From Marinobacter maritimus (GTDB taxonomy: Bacteria; Pseudomonadota; Gammaproteobacteria; Pseudomonadales; Oleiphilaceae): DNA of 64,000 nt. Below the pieces are notes generated by a model that ran no database searches, was not told where the DNA came from, and saw nothing but the letters and a program-made list of their open reading frames with translations. The stretch is taken from the NCBI RefSeq assembly GCF_007671675.1, contig NZ_VCGW01000003.1:1-64000 (forward strand), given 5' to 3'. Positions 1 through 8,814 of the stretch are shown here, in pieces (position 1 is the stretch's first letter; the number at the start of each line of letters is the position of its first letter). A program made the translations under genes and the position numbers.

Positions 1-122
1 GAGATTGTGGTGGGGTTAATGATGATTGTCATTATATATAAGACTCATATTGGCGCTAAAAAACGCGTTATAACAGTATTCTAGTATACAAATGACAAGA
101 TGGTGAAATTAGTAAAATTCAA
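1..122. other. AT-rich non-hrpB segment at window edge
   Basis: This stretch is clearly richer in A and T than the hrpB sequence that follows and shows no coding similarity to the missing hrpB N-terminus. In the hrpB frame a stop codon lies at 93-95. A short inverted repeat (TAATGA at 17-22, TCATTA at 29-34) is visible. It is either the end of a mobile element inserted in hrpB, a rearrangement junction, or assembly noise at a contig end; the window alone cannot decide. Confidence 0.5.
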
Positions 123-2237
123 GAGCGCTCCCTGCAAGCCGACCTGGGCCTGGCTCTGGTGCGTGAAACACAGGAAGCATTGCGGGAAGATCTAAGGGTG
201 CTGGTAATGTCCGCTACGCTGGACACCGGACCCATTGCCCGCCTTCTTGGTGGTGTGCCGGTGCTAAGCAGCGAAGGACGCGCGTTTCCGGTAGACCTGT
301 TCTACCGGCCGGCGCCTGCAGCGCAGCGCAACCCGCGGCTGATGGACCAGGTGGTAGCGGTGGTTTTCGAGGCTTTGGCACAGCAAACTGGCTCGGTATT
401 AGTATTCCTGCCGGGGGCCGGAGAGATTCACCGGGTAGCTCAGGCGCTGGCCGGACAGGTGGCTTCCAACGTCGTGATCGCACCCTTGTTTGGCAATCTC
501 AAAGCGGCCGAGCAGGATCGGGCTATTGCACCGGCGGCATCGGGTACTCGTAAAGTGGTGCTGGCAACCGCCATTGCTGAAACCAGCCTGACCATTGAGG
601 GTGTGCGCGTAGTCGTTGATAGCGGCCAGCAGCGCCGGGCGGTGTTTGACCCCAACAGTGGCATGACGCGATTGCTTACCAGCAGAGTTTCCAAAGCTTC
701 GGCCGAGCAGCGCAAAGGCCGCGCAGGCCGTGTAGAGCCGGGCGTGTGTTACCGGTTATGGAGCGAGTCAGAGCAATTCGGGTTGGCGGAGTTTACGCCT
801 CCGGAGATTCGCGAGGCGGATCTGGCGCCCCTGGTGCTAGAGCTGGCCCAGTGGGGCGCCCGGACGCCGGATAAGCTGGGGTGGATCGACCCGCCGCCTC
901 CCGCCCACTGGCAACAGGCCCTGGAGCTGTTGCAGTGGCTGGATATGTTAGACGATGCAGGTGCAATCACCGAACACGGTAAGTCCGCGCGGGCTTTGGG
1001 CATTCACCCCCGGCTGGCGCACATGGTCGTATTAGGACGATCGCTCGGGTTGGGCGGGCTGGCTGCTGAACTGGCCTCGTTACTGGAAGATCGGGATTTG
1101 CTGGGCCCAGGCGCCGGTGCCGATATGCATGAGCGCATTCGCGCCCTTCGAGGTGAACGCGGCTTCCAGCGCATAGACCCGCACCGGCTTCAGGCGTTGC
1201 GCCATCAGGCAAACCGCTTGTCTGAGCGTGGCGCTGCTAACACAAGCGAGCAGAATAGGGCGCCAACGTCCACGGAAGTTGGTCGTCTGTTAGCGCTCGC
1301 TTATCCTGATCGCATCTGCAAACGTCGGTCCGGAGACACGCCGCGCTATCAGCTCAGTAACGGTAAAGGGGCGTTGTTACGGGAAGATGATGGGCTGGTC
1401 CGGCATGAATGGCTGGTGGCCGCAGACCTGGACGGCAAAGCCAGAGAAGCCAGGATTTATCTGGCGGCGCCGGTAGATCTGCCAACTCTGGAAACCGATC
1501 TGGCGGCCCATATCCTTGAGCAGGATGAGGCGGAATGGGATGACAAACGCGGTACGGTAGTCGCCCGAAAAACCCGCCGGCTGGGAGCCCTGCTTCTTGC
1601 CGAGAAACCTTTGACAAAACCCTCGCCCGAGCTGATTCAACAAGGTTTGCTGACAGCCGTGCGGCGTAAAGGGCTTGATAACCTGCCTTGGACACCTGCA
1701 ACGCGGCAGTGGCAGGCGCGAGTTGCGCTGCTTGCCAGGCACTTTCCCGGGCAGTGGCCCGATGTCCGTGAGCAGGCACTCACAGAATCGCTGGAACACT
1801 GGCTGGCGCCCTTCCTGAGCGGCATCAGCCGTTGGTCAGAGTTGGGCAAAATGAACTTGCAGAACGCCCTGAACAGCCTGCTGGAGTATTCGCAACAGCA
1901 GCAGCTGGCTGAGCTTGCCCCTACCGCTCTGACCATTCCCACCGGCAACTCCGTTACCCTGGATTACACCGCTGACAATGGCCCGATACTGGCGGCCAAG
2001 TTACAGGCGCTGTTCGGCTGGACACGAACGCCTGTAGTGGCGGGCGGCAAGGTGCCTGTTCTGATACACCTGCTGTCTCCGGCTCGAAGACCACTGGCAG
2101 TCACGGCCGATCTGGCCAGTTTCTGGGTTAACGTCTATCCACAGGTCCGTAAAGATACCCGTGGCCGCTATCCCAAGCATCCCTGGCCAGAAAATCCGCT
2201 AACCGCCTTAGCCCAGCAGGGCGTCAAACGGAAATAA
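123..2237 (+). pseudogene. hrpB: ATP-dependent helicase HrpB, 5'-truncated
   Basis: HrpB is a DEAH-box RNA/DNA helicase of the DExH family, normally about 820-840 residues. Recognisable HrpB sequence starts abruptly at ERSLQADLGLAL (from about 123), which in intact proteins directly follows the DEFH motif II. The Walker A motif and DEFH box are therefore absent. What remains contains motif III (SAT in VMSATLDTG), the helicase C domain with ATAIAETSLTI and the QRKGRAGR motif VI, the HA2 domain, and the HrpB-specific C-terminal domain ending at 2237. The first in-frame start is GTG at 159, without a convincing ribosome site. Without motifs I and II the product could not hydrolyse ATP, so it is called a broken gene unless the upstream part is separated by an insertion or an assembly fault. 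Confidence 0.85.
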
Positions 2238-2246
2238 TGCGGGTGA

Positions 2247-2615
2247 TTATTTTACAATCTTCCGGCTATTGGTCAGGTACTGCTTGCCGGCAGAGCGAAC
2301 GGTGTCCGTACCCGCGCGCTCAGAAGCCTTGTGAACCTTCTCGAGTGTATCCTCAAGAGCATCGATTTCGTCATCCAGCTTTTGCAGAGCATTTTCCAGC
2401 GTATAGGTGAGCTGGTGAACTTCGTTCATGGCCTCTGGAGTCAGGTCGCCGGCCAGCAGTTTTTCCAACTGGTTGTTGTACTCTGAGAAATTGGCAACCG
2501 CTTGTTCGAGAGTGTGTGCGGGGAGGCCTTTAAAGTGATCACTGTCGCTGGCAAAGGCAGGTACCGCGATTAGCATGGAGGCGGCTACAGCAGTGAATTG
2601 GCGAAGAATTGTCAT
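2247..2615 (-). CDS. small secreted protein, DUF6746-like
   Basis: A 122-residue protein with a clear Sec signal peptide (MTILRQFTAVAASM... cleaved near AFA-SDS), so it is probably periplasmic. The mature part is mostly helical and acidic, with heptad-like leucines (LENALQKLDDEIDALEDTLEKV), suggesting a small helical bundle or coiled coil. I place the start at the ATG at 2615 because the signal peptide begins there; a longer frame to 2666 would add an atypical leader. It resembles short DUF6746-type proteins of Marinobacter-like bacteria, from memory only. It converges on hrpB with a 9-bp gap. A Fur-like box lies 36 bp upstream of the start, so iron control is possible. Function unknown. Confidence 0.7.
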   Translation of the reverse strand: MTILRQFTAVAASMLIAVPAFASDSDHFKGLPAHTLEQAVANFSEYNNQLEKLLAGDLTPEAMNEVHQLTYTLENALQKLDDEIDALEDTLEKVHKASERAGTDTVRSAGKQYLTNSRKIVK

Positions 2616-2650
2616 GGTATGGTTCCGGAGTAAGGTGAGAGTTAATGTAA

Positions 2651-2665
2651 TGCGAATTATTATCA
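2651..2665. promoter_or_regulatory. candidate Fur box
   Basis: TGCGAATTATTATCA matches the 7-1-7 Fur consensus (TGATAAT-N-ATTATCA) at 12 of 14 positions. It lies 36 bp upstream of the small secreted protein gene on the minus strand and about 108 bp upstream of the ATP-grasp gene on the plus strand, so it could control either or both. Confidence 0.55.
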
Positions 2666-2772
2666 ATGTGTTTAAGATAAACCATGACTGTAATCAAGTT
2701 AACTCATAAAAAGCTTGCGCACAGAGCGAAACTGCCTAAAATTTGCCCACTTTTATCTGCGCGACCCCACCC

Positions 2773-3591
2773 ATGCAACTCGTATCGTTTAATGTCTTTC
2801 GCACGCTCGGCTTCCCCGACACAACCGTACTCAAGCCGGAGCATTTCCTGCGCCATAAGGAACTGCTGAGCAAGGCAGACTGGGTGCTTTTCCCTGAGTA
2901 CTGGCAGCTCAATGCACTGGTGCATGGCCTCAAATGCCGTGTGTTTCCCAGCGTTGCCAGTTATCGCATTGGCCATGACAAAGTTGAAATGACCCGGGCT
3001 TTTGAGGCGGTAGCGCCGGAGCATATTCCCTGGACAATCATTGAGGCCAACGGCCCCCAGGAGCGTGAACATATCTGGAGTGTTATGGCGCTACCCTTTG
3101 TTGCGAAGTTGCCGAAGGCCAGTATGGGCGAAGGCGTTTGGTTGATTGAAACACTGGACGACTGGCGCAAATACTGCGAACGCACAGAGGTTCTGTACGT
3201 TCAGGAGTACTTGCCGCTGGATCGCGACGCACGCGTTGTCGTGGTGGGCGATAAGGTCGTAACGGCCTACTGGCGTACTCAGGCTGATCAGGGTTTTTAC
3301 AACAATGTGTCCAAGGGTGGCCGGATTGACAATAGCCCGGTGCCCACGGTGATGACAGATCTGGCTCTCCGGCTTGCCCGGGAGCTGGAGGTGGATCACG
3401 CCGGTTTTGATATTGCCCTGGTGGAAGGTTATCCCTACGTGCTGGAATTTAACCGTTTATTCGGTAACCAGGGTCTGGGTCAGGGCAGTGATCTGAAGGA
3501 TGCGATTCTGGAATACCTGCAGCAGCAAAGTGAGCCCCGGGATCCCGGCGGGTCAAACTCCCCCGAGCCACTCCACCCTGTGGCGGTCTGA
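2773..3591 (+). CDS. RimK-type ATP-grasp domain protein
   Basis: A 272-residue cytosolic protein of the ATP-grasp ligase superfamily, closest in style to RimK/glutathione-synthetase-like enzymes that join a carboxylate to an amine through an acyl-phosphate. Visible hallmarks are the glycine-rich loop segment FVAKLPKASMGEGV (about 108-121), the ATP-contact strand VQEYLPLDRDARVVVVG, and the metal-binding end EFNRLFGNQG. I chose ATG 2773 rather than the upstream TTG 2743 because the family fold begins near this point. It is transcribed away from the small secreted protein, with the Fur-like box between them, and converges on cti. The substrate cannot be read from sequence. Confidence 0.75.
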   Translation: MQLVSFNVFRTLGFPDTTVLKPEHFLRHKELLSKADWVLFPEYWQLNALVHGLKCRVFPSVASYRIGHDKVEMTRAFEAVAPEHIPWTIIEANGPQEREHIWSVMALPFVAKLPKASMGEGVWLIETLDDWRKYCERTEVLYVQEYLPLDRDARVVVVGDKVVTAYWRTQADQGFYNNVSKGGRIDNSPVPTVMTDLALRLARELEVDHAGFDIALVEGYPYVLEFNRLFGNQGLGQGSDLKDAILEYLQQQSEPRDPGGSNSPEPLHPVAV

Positions 3592-3608
3592 ACCCGGGGG
3601 TTGGTTCA

Positions 3609-5963
3609 TTACAGGTTGTTGTACCGGTTAATATCAAAAATACCCGCCTGCAGAGGTTTATGCTCCTGCTGCCAGGCAGTGATGTCGTGGAGAATCTCCC
3701 AAAAATGCCGATGAGTGCGGCGCACGCCCCATACGCCGACCAGGGCCTCAAAGCTTTTGGGCTCCTCGGCTTTCAGGGCTTTCATCCGGTCTTTGAACAG
3801 CCCCAGTTGTGATGCCGGAATATCGAACATGAAGTTTGGGTAGCTGCCGATGATTCCCGGGTAAATGGTGAGTTCATCGTTCTCTGGCTGGTAGCGCAGA
3901 TCTTCTCCCAGCAGGAAGGCGACGTTGCTGTGGGCGCGATTGCGGATCACCGTGTAGACCGTGCGCTTTCCTTCCTCGTTGTACACCCTGAGGAAGGTCA
4001 CGTCGGGCAGGTAGTTGATTGCCGGCAGGAACTCAGCGCGTGTTGCGGCCAGCTCCGAGAGCACCTTATCCGCGTTGCGAATCCACTCCGGTTCGTCTTT
4101 GCGGCCACAGTTGCTGCCGCCACAACGATTGATGGGGTCATCTCGCTCAGCGTTCAGCTCGTGGAAATTCAGCAGCAGGCGCGCACCCAGCTCCTCATTG
4201 AAGGCCGAGGTTGCATAGGGCACCTGCGACGGTGAGGTGTCGTCCATGCTGGCGTAGCTATAGTTCAGCTTCAGTTTGCCTGCACCTTGATACCAGCGCT
4301 GCAATACCTTGGATCGCTCGCCTGGCGGGATCAGGCGCAGGTAGTCCTGTTCGCCGCCGTTGCGGATCAGATCAAAGTAGAGCCGTGTCTGGGCTTGATG
4401 GGCCACATTTCCGAATACATCAAAATTCACAACCAGCTCGTAATAGGTGCGCTCCAGCAGAGGATAATCCATCCACCAGCTGGTCAATGGAACACGCCCG
4501 ATCAGGCCGCGTTGCACAGAAGCGTTGTCGTGATGTCTGAAAACGGTTAGCAGCGCATTGGTATTGTTGCCGTCCCCGTCCCAGATATGATCAAGAGAAG
4601 CTCCCTTTGGATAGGCTTCCTTGTAGGCGCTGTTCCGCAACTCACGGTATCGGTTGCGCTTGCCTTTGTACTCGCTCCAGTTATCGCCCAGATCGAGCAG
4701 TGCGCTGTCCTGCCCTGGCAGCGCCAATAGCGGAGTTACCTTGTCACGATACTCTGCGTTGGTGACAAACAGGTCGTTCTCCGGATCGTGGTAGGCCACC
4801 CAGAATTGGTCACGGATCACGTCGGTGGCAATCTGACCACGACATACCGGCCCGCGAATGAAGGTACGGGTAAAATACTCTGCGTTGTCCAGCATGAACT
4901 GATAGCGGGCTTTTGCCGGTATGGCGGCAAAAGTGGCAAACGGATTGGCGCGGCTCTCCCGGCTGTAATCCGGTACGGTTTCCACTTGCCAGTCGCCGGT
5001 TTCAAACAACTCGCGGGTGCGTTCGAACTGCTGTTCACCGAAATTGAAGGTTATGTGGCGCTTGTGCACGATGCTGCCCGCCACTGGGCGCAAGCGGTAA
5101 TACACAGGGCCTTCGGGATCGTCGTTGGGGCGTCGGGTGGCAATGATTTCAATGTCTGTCCCTGCAGGGGTGCGGGATCGCACGATTTCAAAAAAGCGGG
5201 TATTGGCGCCATTGTCTTCAAAGTACAGGTGCGCAAGATAGAGGTGCTCGTAGGTCCAGCGGGCGACCAGTTGTCGGCGCGGGCTACCTTCGTTGAGCCA
5301 GGTTTCCCAGCGTTGGATGTGATTTTGCTCAGCCTCGTTCACGCTGGTAACTATAGGGCTGATGGCACCTCCCTGGTTGAGCCAGCCGGTGAGTGTGGCG
5401 TATTCATCGTCGGTGAGGCCTGTCATGGCCAGCGGCATGCCCTCGTAGGGGTGGTCGCTGGCGTAGTCGGAGAAATCGGCGTTGCTGACACACTGGTTGG
5501 CGCGCGACAGGCCCAGTTCTATGTCTTCGGGCAATTTGCTGTTGGGTGCAAACTCATACTCTTTGCCCAGGCGAATCATGTTTTCAAACAGGCTGCGGGT
5601 CTGGTCGCCTCGAGCCAGTACCGAGAAAAAACCCATTTCTCGCCACTGTTGTTCGGTTTGTGCATCGATGCCCAAGCGGGTGGTTCTTTGGGTTTCGAAG
5701 CGGGCACCGTTGTAAACCGGGTCTTTATGGGCACCGCGAATCAGGCCGTCGGAGTATTCCATTTTGAGCTGGCAGGGTGCGTCAAAGCAGCTGTGGCACG
5801 CGAGGCATTTGGCTTCCACAATGGGGCGCACGTCTTCGTTGAAGCTGACCGGCTGTTGGGTGGCGGTGGGCAGTGCTTGTTTGAAGGTGGGCGGCGTGGT
5901 GTTTTCGGCACAGCCGGCCAGGAACAGCAGGGCCAGGAGTGCTGCAGTGATGAGTCGCGCCAT
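3609..5963 (-). CDS. cti: fatty acid cis/trans isomerase (lipoprotein)
   Basis: Cti is a haem-containing periplasmic enzyme that converts cis-unsaturated membrane fatty acids to trans, stiffening the membrane during solvent or heat stress. This 784-residue protein starts with a lipoprotein signal (LFLAGC, lipid cysteine at residue 18), then a c-type haem motif CLACH at residues 53-57, followed by the long Cti domain to the C-terminus (MPLAMTGLTDDEY, YEHLYLAHLYF, SWWMDYPLLERTYYELVVNFDVFG). Length agrees with known Cti (about 760). ATG 5963 is preceded by AGGA and gives the signal peptide; a longer frame to 6131 runs into the downstream repeat. It stands alone. Known Cti proteins are usually signal-peptide periplasmic proteins; the lipobox suggests anchoring to a membrane. 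Confidence 0.93.
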   Translation of the reverse strand: MARLITAALLALLFLAGCAENTTPPTFKQALPTATQQPVSFNEDVRPIVEAKCLACHSCFDAPCQLKMEYSDGLIRGAHKDPVYNGARFETQRTTRLGIDAQTEQQWREMGFFSVLARGDQTRSLFENMIRLGKEYEFAPNSKLPEDIELGLSRANQCVSNADFSDYASDHPYEGMPLAMTGLTDDEYATLTGWLNQGGAISPIVTSVNEAEQNHIQRWETWLNEGSPRRQLVARWTYEHLYLAHLYFEDNGANTRFFEIVRSRTPAGTDIEIIATRRPNDDPEGPVYYRLRPVAGSIVHKRHITFNFGEQQFERTRELFETGDWQVETVPDYSRESRANPFATFAAIPAKARYQFMLDNAEYFTRTFIRGPVCRGQIATDVIRDQFWVAYHDPENDLFVTNAEYRDKVTPLLALPGQDSALLDLGDNWSEYKGKRNRYRELRNSAYKEAYPKGASLDHIWDGDGNNTNALLTVFRHHDNASVQRGLIGRVPLTSWWMDYPLLERTYYELVVNFDVFGNVAHQAQTRLYFDLIRNGGEQDYLRLIPPGERSKVLQRWYQGAGKLKLNYSYASMDDTSPSQVPYATSAFNEELGARLLLNFHELNAERDDPINRCGGSNCGRKDEPEWIRNADKVLSELAATRAEFLPAINYLPDVTFLRVYNEEGKRTVYTVIRNRAHSNVAFLLGEDLRYQPENDELTIYPGIIGSYPNFMFDIPASQLGLFKDRMKALKAEEPKSFEALVGVWGVRRTHRHFWEILHDITAWQQEHKPLQAGIFDINRYNNL

Positions 5964-6036
5964 TGGGGGGATCCTGTGGTGATCGTTTTGTGTTGGCGAA
6001 TTATAGAAGGTTTGGGGGGTGTTCGCTAAGGCTTGC

Positions 6037-6164
6037 ATTGGGGGCAAGCCAGGGAGCGGGGTGTCTTTTCCTCTGGGAAAACAACTCGCTGCGCTCAGAC
6101 ATTTTTTCCCGGCGGAAAAGACACCCCACACCCCGGCTTTTCGACCATTGGCGTAGGCTGGGCG
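6037..6164. repeat. palindromic intergenic repeat, copy 1
   Basis: An approximately 128-bp element containing a long imperfect inverted repeat: GGGGTGTCTTTTCCTCTGGG (from 6058) pairs with the complementary arm ending near 6127, around a loop containing CAACTCGCTGCGCTCAGAC. It matches copy 2 (7495-7619) over nearly its whole length. It separates the divergent cti and decarboxylase genes. Confidence 0.85.
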
Positions 6165-6212
6165 CTGTTTTAATTATGGGTAGATATGCTCATATCAGTA
6201 GGGTGAGAAAAG

Positions 6213-6254
6213 CCCGACTATCGCGATTATTGTCGGGGCCAACCTGATGTTGGC
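6213..6254 (+). other. two stacked hairpins in decarboxylase leader
   Basis: Hairpin A pairs CCCGAC (6213-6218) with GTCGGG (6232-6237). Hairpin B, directly adjacent, pairs GCCAAC (6238-6243) with GTTGGC (6249-6254) and is followed by ACCTTTTATTT. Both lie within 90 bp upstream of the decarboxylase start and on its strand. Hairpin B with its T-rich tail could be an attenuator. Confidence 0.4.
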
Positions 6255-6301
6255 ACCTTTTATTTCGCACAGATCCATTATCCTGAGGTGATACACCATC
6301 C

Positions 6302-7477
6302 ATGACCGAGTCAGCCAACGCTAACATCGCCGATTACTACACCGCTGAGACTTTTAGCCGGATCAAGGCTTTTGCCGATGATAAAGAGACACCGTTTGTG
6401 GTTATCGATACCGCGACCATTGATCGTCAGTACGACGAGTTGGTGGATGGTTTTCCTTATGCCAAGGTGTATTACGCGGTGAAGGCAAACCCGGCTCCGC
6501 AGGTTTTGACGATGTTGCGCGACAAGGGTGCGAACTTCGATATTGCGTCGGCGTATGAGCTGGAAAAGGTGATGGGGCTGAACGTCACGGCAGACCGAAT
6601 CAGTTACGGCAACACCATCAAGAAGGCACGGGATATTCGCACATTCTATGAGAAGGGTGTGCGTCTGTTTGCCACGGATTCCGAGGCGGATTTGCGTAAC
6701 ATTGCCAAGGCGGCACCTGGTTCGAAGATCTACGTGCGCATTCTGACTGATGGCACGCAAACAGCGGATTGGCCGCTGTCCCGCAAGTTTGGTTGCGAGA
6801 ACGATATGGCCATGGATCTGCTGATCCTGGCTCGGGATCTGGGGTTGGTGCCTTACGGTGTGTCTTTCCACGTAGGTTCACAGCAGCGTGAGATTGGCGC
6901 ATGGGATTCGGCGCTGAACAAGGTTAAGGTCATTTTCGAGCGTCTGAAAGAAGAAGACGGTATCGAGTTGAAGATGATTAACATGGGCGGTGGTTTCCCG
7001 GCCAATTACATTAACCGCACCAACGAGTTGGGTGTGTACGCATCGGAGATCACCCGTTTCCTGAAGGAAGACTTCGGTGATGATCTGCCCGAGATTATTA
7101 TCGAGCCTGGCCGTTCGTTGATTTCCAACGCCGGTGTTCTGGTCAGCGAGGTTGTTCTGATCGCCCGTAAATCCCGTACTGCATTGCACCGTTGGGTGTT
7201 CACCGATGTCGGCAAGTTCAATGGTTTGATTGAAACGCTGGATGAGGCGATCAAATTCCCCATCTGGACGGATAAAAAAGGCGAAGGTGAAGATTGTGTG
7301 ATTGCCGGACCAACGTGCGATAGCGCCGACATAATGTACGAGCATCACAAATACCCGCTGCCGTTGAACCTGGCAATCGGCGATCGCATGTACTGGCTGT
7401 CCACTGGAGCCTACACTACGACATACAGCGCTGTAGAATTCAACGGATTTCCGCCGCTGAAGGATTACTACATCTAA
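6302..7477 (+). CDS. type III PLP ornithine/lysine decarboxylase
   Basis: A 391-residue fold-type III pyridoxal-phosphate decarboxylase, the eukaryote-like ornithine decarboxylase group, which makes putrescine (or cadaverine when lysine is used) in the cytosol. The PLP lysine is in YAVKANP at about K61; HVGSQ and GGGFP form the phosphate-binding glycine region; EPGRSL follows; and the catalytic cysteine from the dimer partner is in GPTCDSAD at about C339. Length fits the family. The ATG is preceded by GAGGTG. It is monocistronic, flanked on both sides by copies of the same palindromic repeat, with hairpins in its leader. Sequence alone does not separate ornithine-only from bifunctional ornithine/lysine enzymes. 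Confidence 0.92.
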   Translation: MTESANANIADYYTAETFSRIKAFADDKETPFVVIDTATIDRQYDELVDGFPYAKVYYAVKANPAPQVLTMLRDKGANFDIASAYELEKVMGLNVTADRISYGNTIKKARDIRTFYEKGVRLFATDSEADLRNIAKAAPGSKIYVRILTDGTQTADWPLSRKFGCENDMAMDLLILARDLGLVPYGVSFHVGSQQREIGAWDSALNKVKVIFERLKEEDGIELKMINMGGGFPANYINRTNELGVYASEITRFLKEDFGDDLPEIIIEPGRSLISNAGVLVSEVVLIARKSRTALHRWVFTDVGKFNGLIETLDEAIKFPIWTDKKGEGEDCVIAGPTCDSADIMYEHHKYPLPLNLAIGDRMYWLSTGAYTTTYSAVEFNGFPPLKDYYI

Positions 7478-7494
7478 AGTTAGCAAGCCTGCTT

Positions 7495-7619
7495 TATTGG
7501 GGCGGGCCGGGAAGCGGGGTGTCTTTTCTTCTGGGAAAAACAACTCGCTTCGCTCAGACATTTTTTCCCGGCAGAAAAGACACCCCACTCCCCGGCCTTT
7601 GGCCATTGGTGGGAGCGCT
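7495..7619. repeat. palindromic intergenic repeat, copy 2
   Basis: Nearly identical to the element at 6037-6164. The arms GCCGGGAAGCGGGGTGTCTT (from 7506) and the complementary stretch ending near 7600 form a stem of about 36 bp with few mismatches around a loop containing CAACTCGCTTCGCTCAGACA. It sits between the convergent decarboxylase and MFS genes and could act as a bidirectional terminator. Confidence 0.85.
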
Positions 7620-8808
7620 ACTGACGCTGGAGGTTGAGTTTTATTGCAAGCGGCGAAACCAGTATTCCGTAGGCAATCATAACGGCGATTGCGTGTCTTA
7701 TGTCGCCGGTCCAGTCTGAAAGCAAGCCGCCCAGCATGGGTACGGTGAACGCTATCGTATAACCCACCAGGAAGTTGCCGGCGGATAGTCTGCCGGTGTC
7801 GCTGGCGGGTACCAGCAAGGGTGGCAAAGCCACCATCATGATCAGCAATACGCCGGCGGTGAAGCTCATGAAGGTTGCGCTGGCGATTGCCCACCATCCG
7901 GTGAACACCAACATTCCTATGGTTCCCAACAGACTGAGTATCAGCATGATGATCAGCGGGGCTTTTTTGCCTACCCAGTAGCGGGCCATTTTCAGCATTA
8001 GCAGTGACGCTACCACTTGGGCAAAGTTGTACCAGAACAGGGCTTCGGTGAGGTTGTCGAACTCGCCTCTTTGCTCCAGCAAAGCGCCAAGGTAGGCGTT
8101 TACGCCGAAAAACAGGGAGCCTGAAACGCCAAGCAATAGGCCCAGTTTAAGCGTGAGCGGGTTTTTCCAGTCGGGTAGCCAGGCGACTTTTCGTGTGGGC
8201 CGGGCCAGGTCGCGTTTGGGCAGGAACAGGGCTGTTACAACCAGCAGTGCGGGTAACGACCAGGCCAGCATGGTTGCGCGCCAGCTGTTGGCCAGTAGCG
8301 GCATGATGACCGGCAGAGTGATGCCGGCGCCAATGAATTCGCCCATCAGCATGCCGTTCATGTAGATCGCAGAGCCAAATGCCAGATGTTTTGGTTCCAG
8401 CCAACGGGGCAGCAGTGCCGGTAAGGCGGGTTGCATCATTGCAATGCCGAGGCCCATGACCGCGCTGGTGAGCATCAATGTAAGTGTATCTGCCGCCAGG
8501 CCCCGGCCTGCGGAGCCGATGACCATCACGACCATGGCGAGGGCCAGCGTGTTTCGCGGGCCAATGCGTGATATGGAAAGCGAGCCGGGCATGGCGCCTA
8601 TGGCCAGCATCAGGATGGGCAGCGTTGTCAGAGCGCCAGTTAGAGTCTGGGAGAGTGCCAGTTCGCCACCAATAAACGGTGCCAGCGGTGGCGCAACCAG
8701 TATCGGGATGCGCAAGTAAACCCCTGCCAGCCAGAGTAACAGCGCCACCGGCAGCAGGCTTGCTGACGATGGCGTTGTGGATGGCACGGAGTGTTCGGTT
8801 GCCGACAA
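7618..8808 (-). CDS. MFS transporter, CynX/NimT-like
   Basis: A 396-residue inner-membrane protein with about twelve hydrophobic segments and MFS character, resembling the cyanate/nitroimidazole transporter (CynX/NimT) group by its layout (WLAGVYLRIPILVAPPLAPFI at the N-terminus). The start is uncertain: the frame opens with TTG at 8808, and GTG eight codons in (8787) is the alternative; neither has a good ribosome site. It begins 6 bp after the stop of the ectoine synthase gene on the same strand, so the two are probably translationally or transcriptionally coupled. A role in moving ectoine, its precursor or another small solute is an inference from this coupling only. Confidence 0.8.
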   Translation of the reverse strand: MSATEHSVPSTTPSSASLLPVALLLWLAGVYLRIPILVAPPLAPFIGGELALSQTLTGALTTLPILMLAIGAMPGSLSISRIGPRNTLALAMVVMVIGSAGRGLAADTLTLMLTSAVMGLGIAMMQPALPALLPRWLEPKHLAFGSAIYMNGMLMGEFIGAGITLPVIMPLLANSWRATMLAWSLPALLVVTALFLPKRDLARPTRKVAWLPDWKNPLTLKLGLLLGVSGSLFFGVNAYLGALLEQRGEFDNLTEALFWYNFAQVVASLLMLKMARYWVGKKAPLIIMLILSLLGTIGMLVFTGWWAIASATFMSFTAGVLLIMMVALPPLLVPASDTGRLSAGNFLVGYTIAFTVPMLGGLLSDWTGDIRHAIAVMIAYGILVSPLAIKLNLQRQ

Positions 8809-8814
8809 GAAAAA

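Noticed and set aside
4788..6029. 413-codon open frame on the plus strand opposite cti
   Set aside because: Shadow of the cti gene: no ribosome site, no recognisable family, and cti on the other strand has haem and signal motifs.
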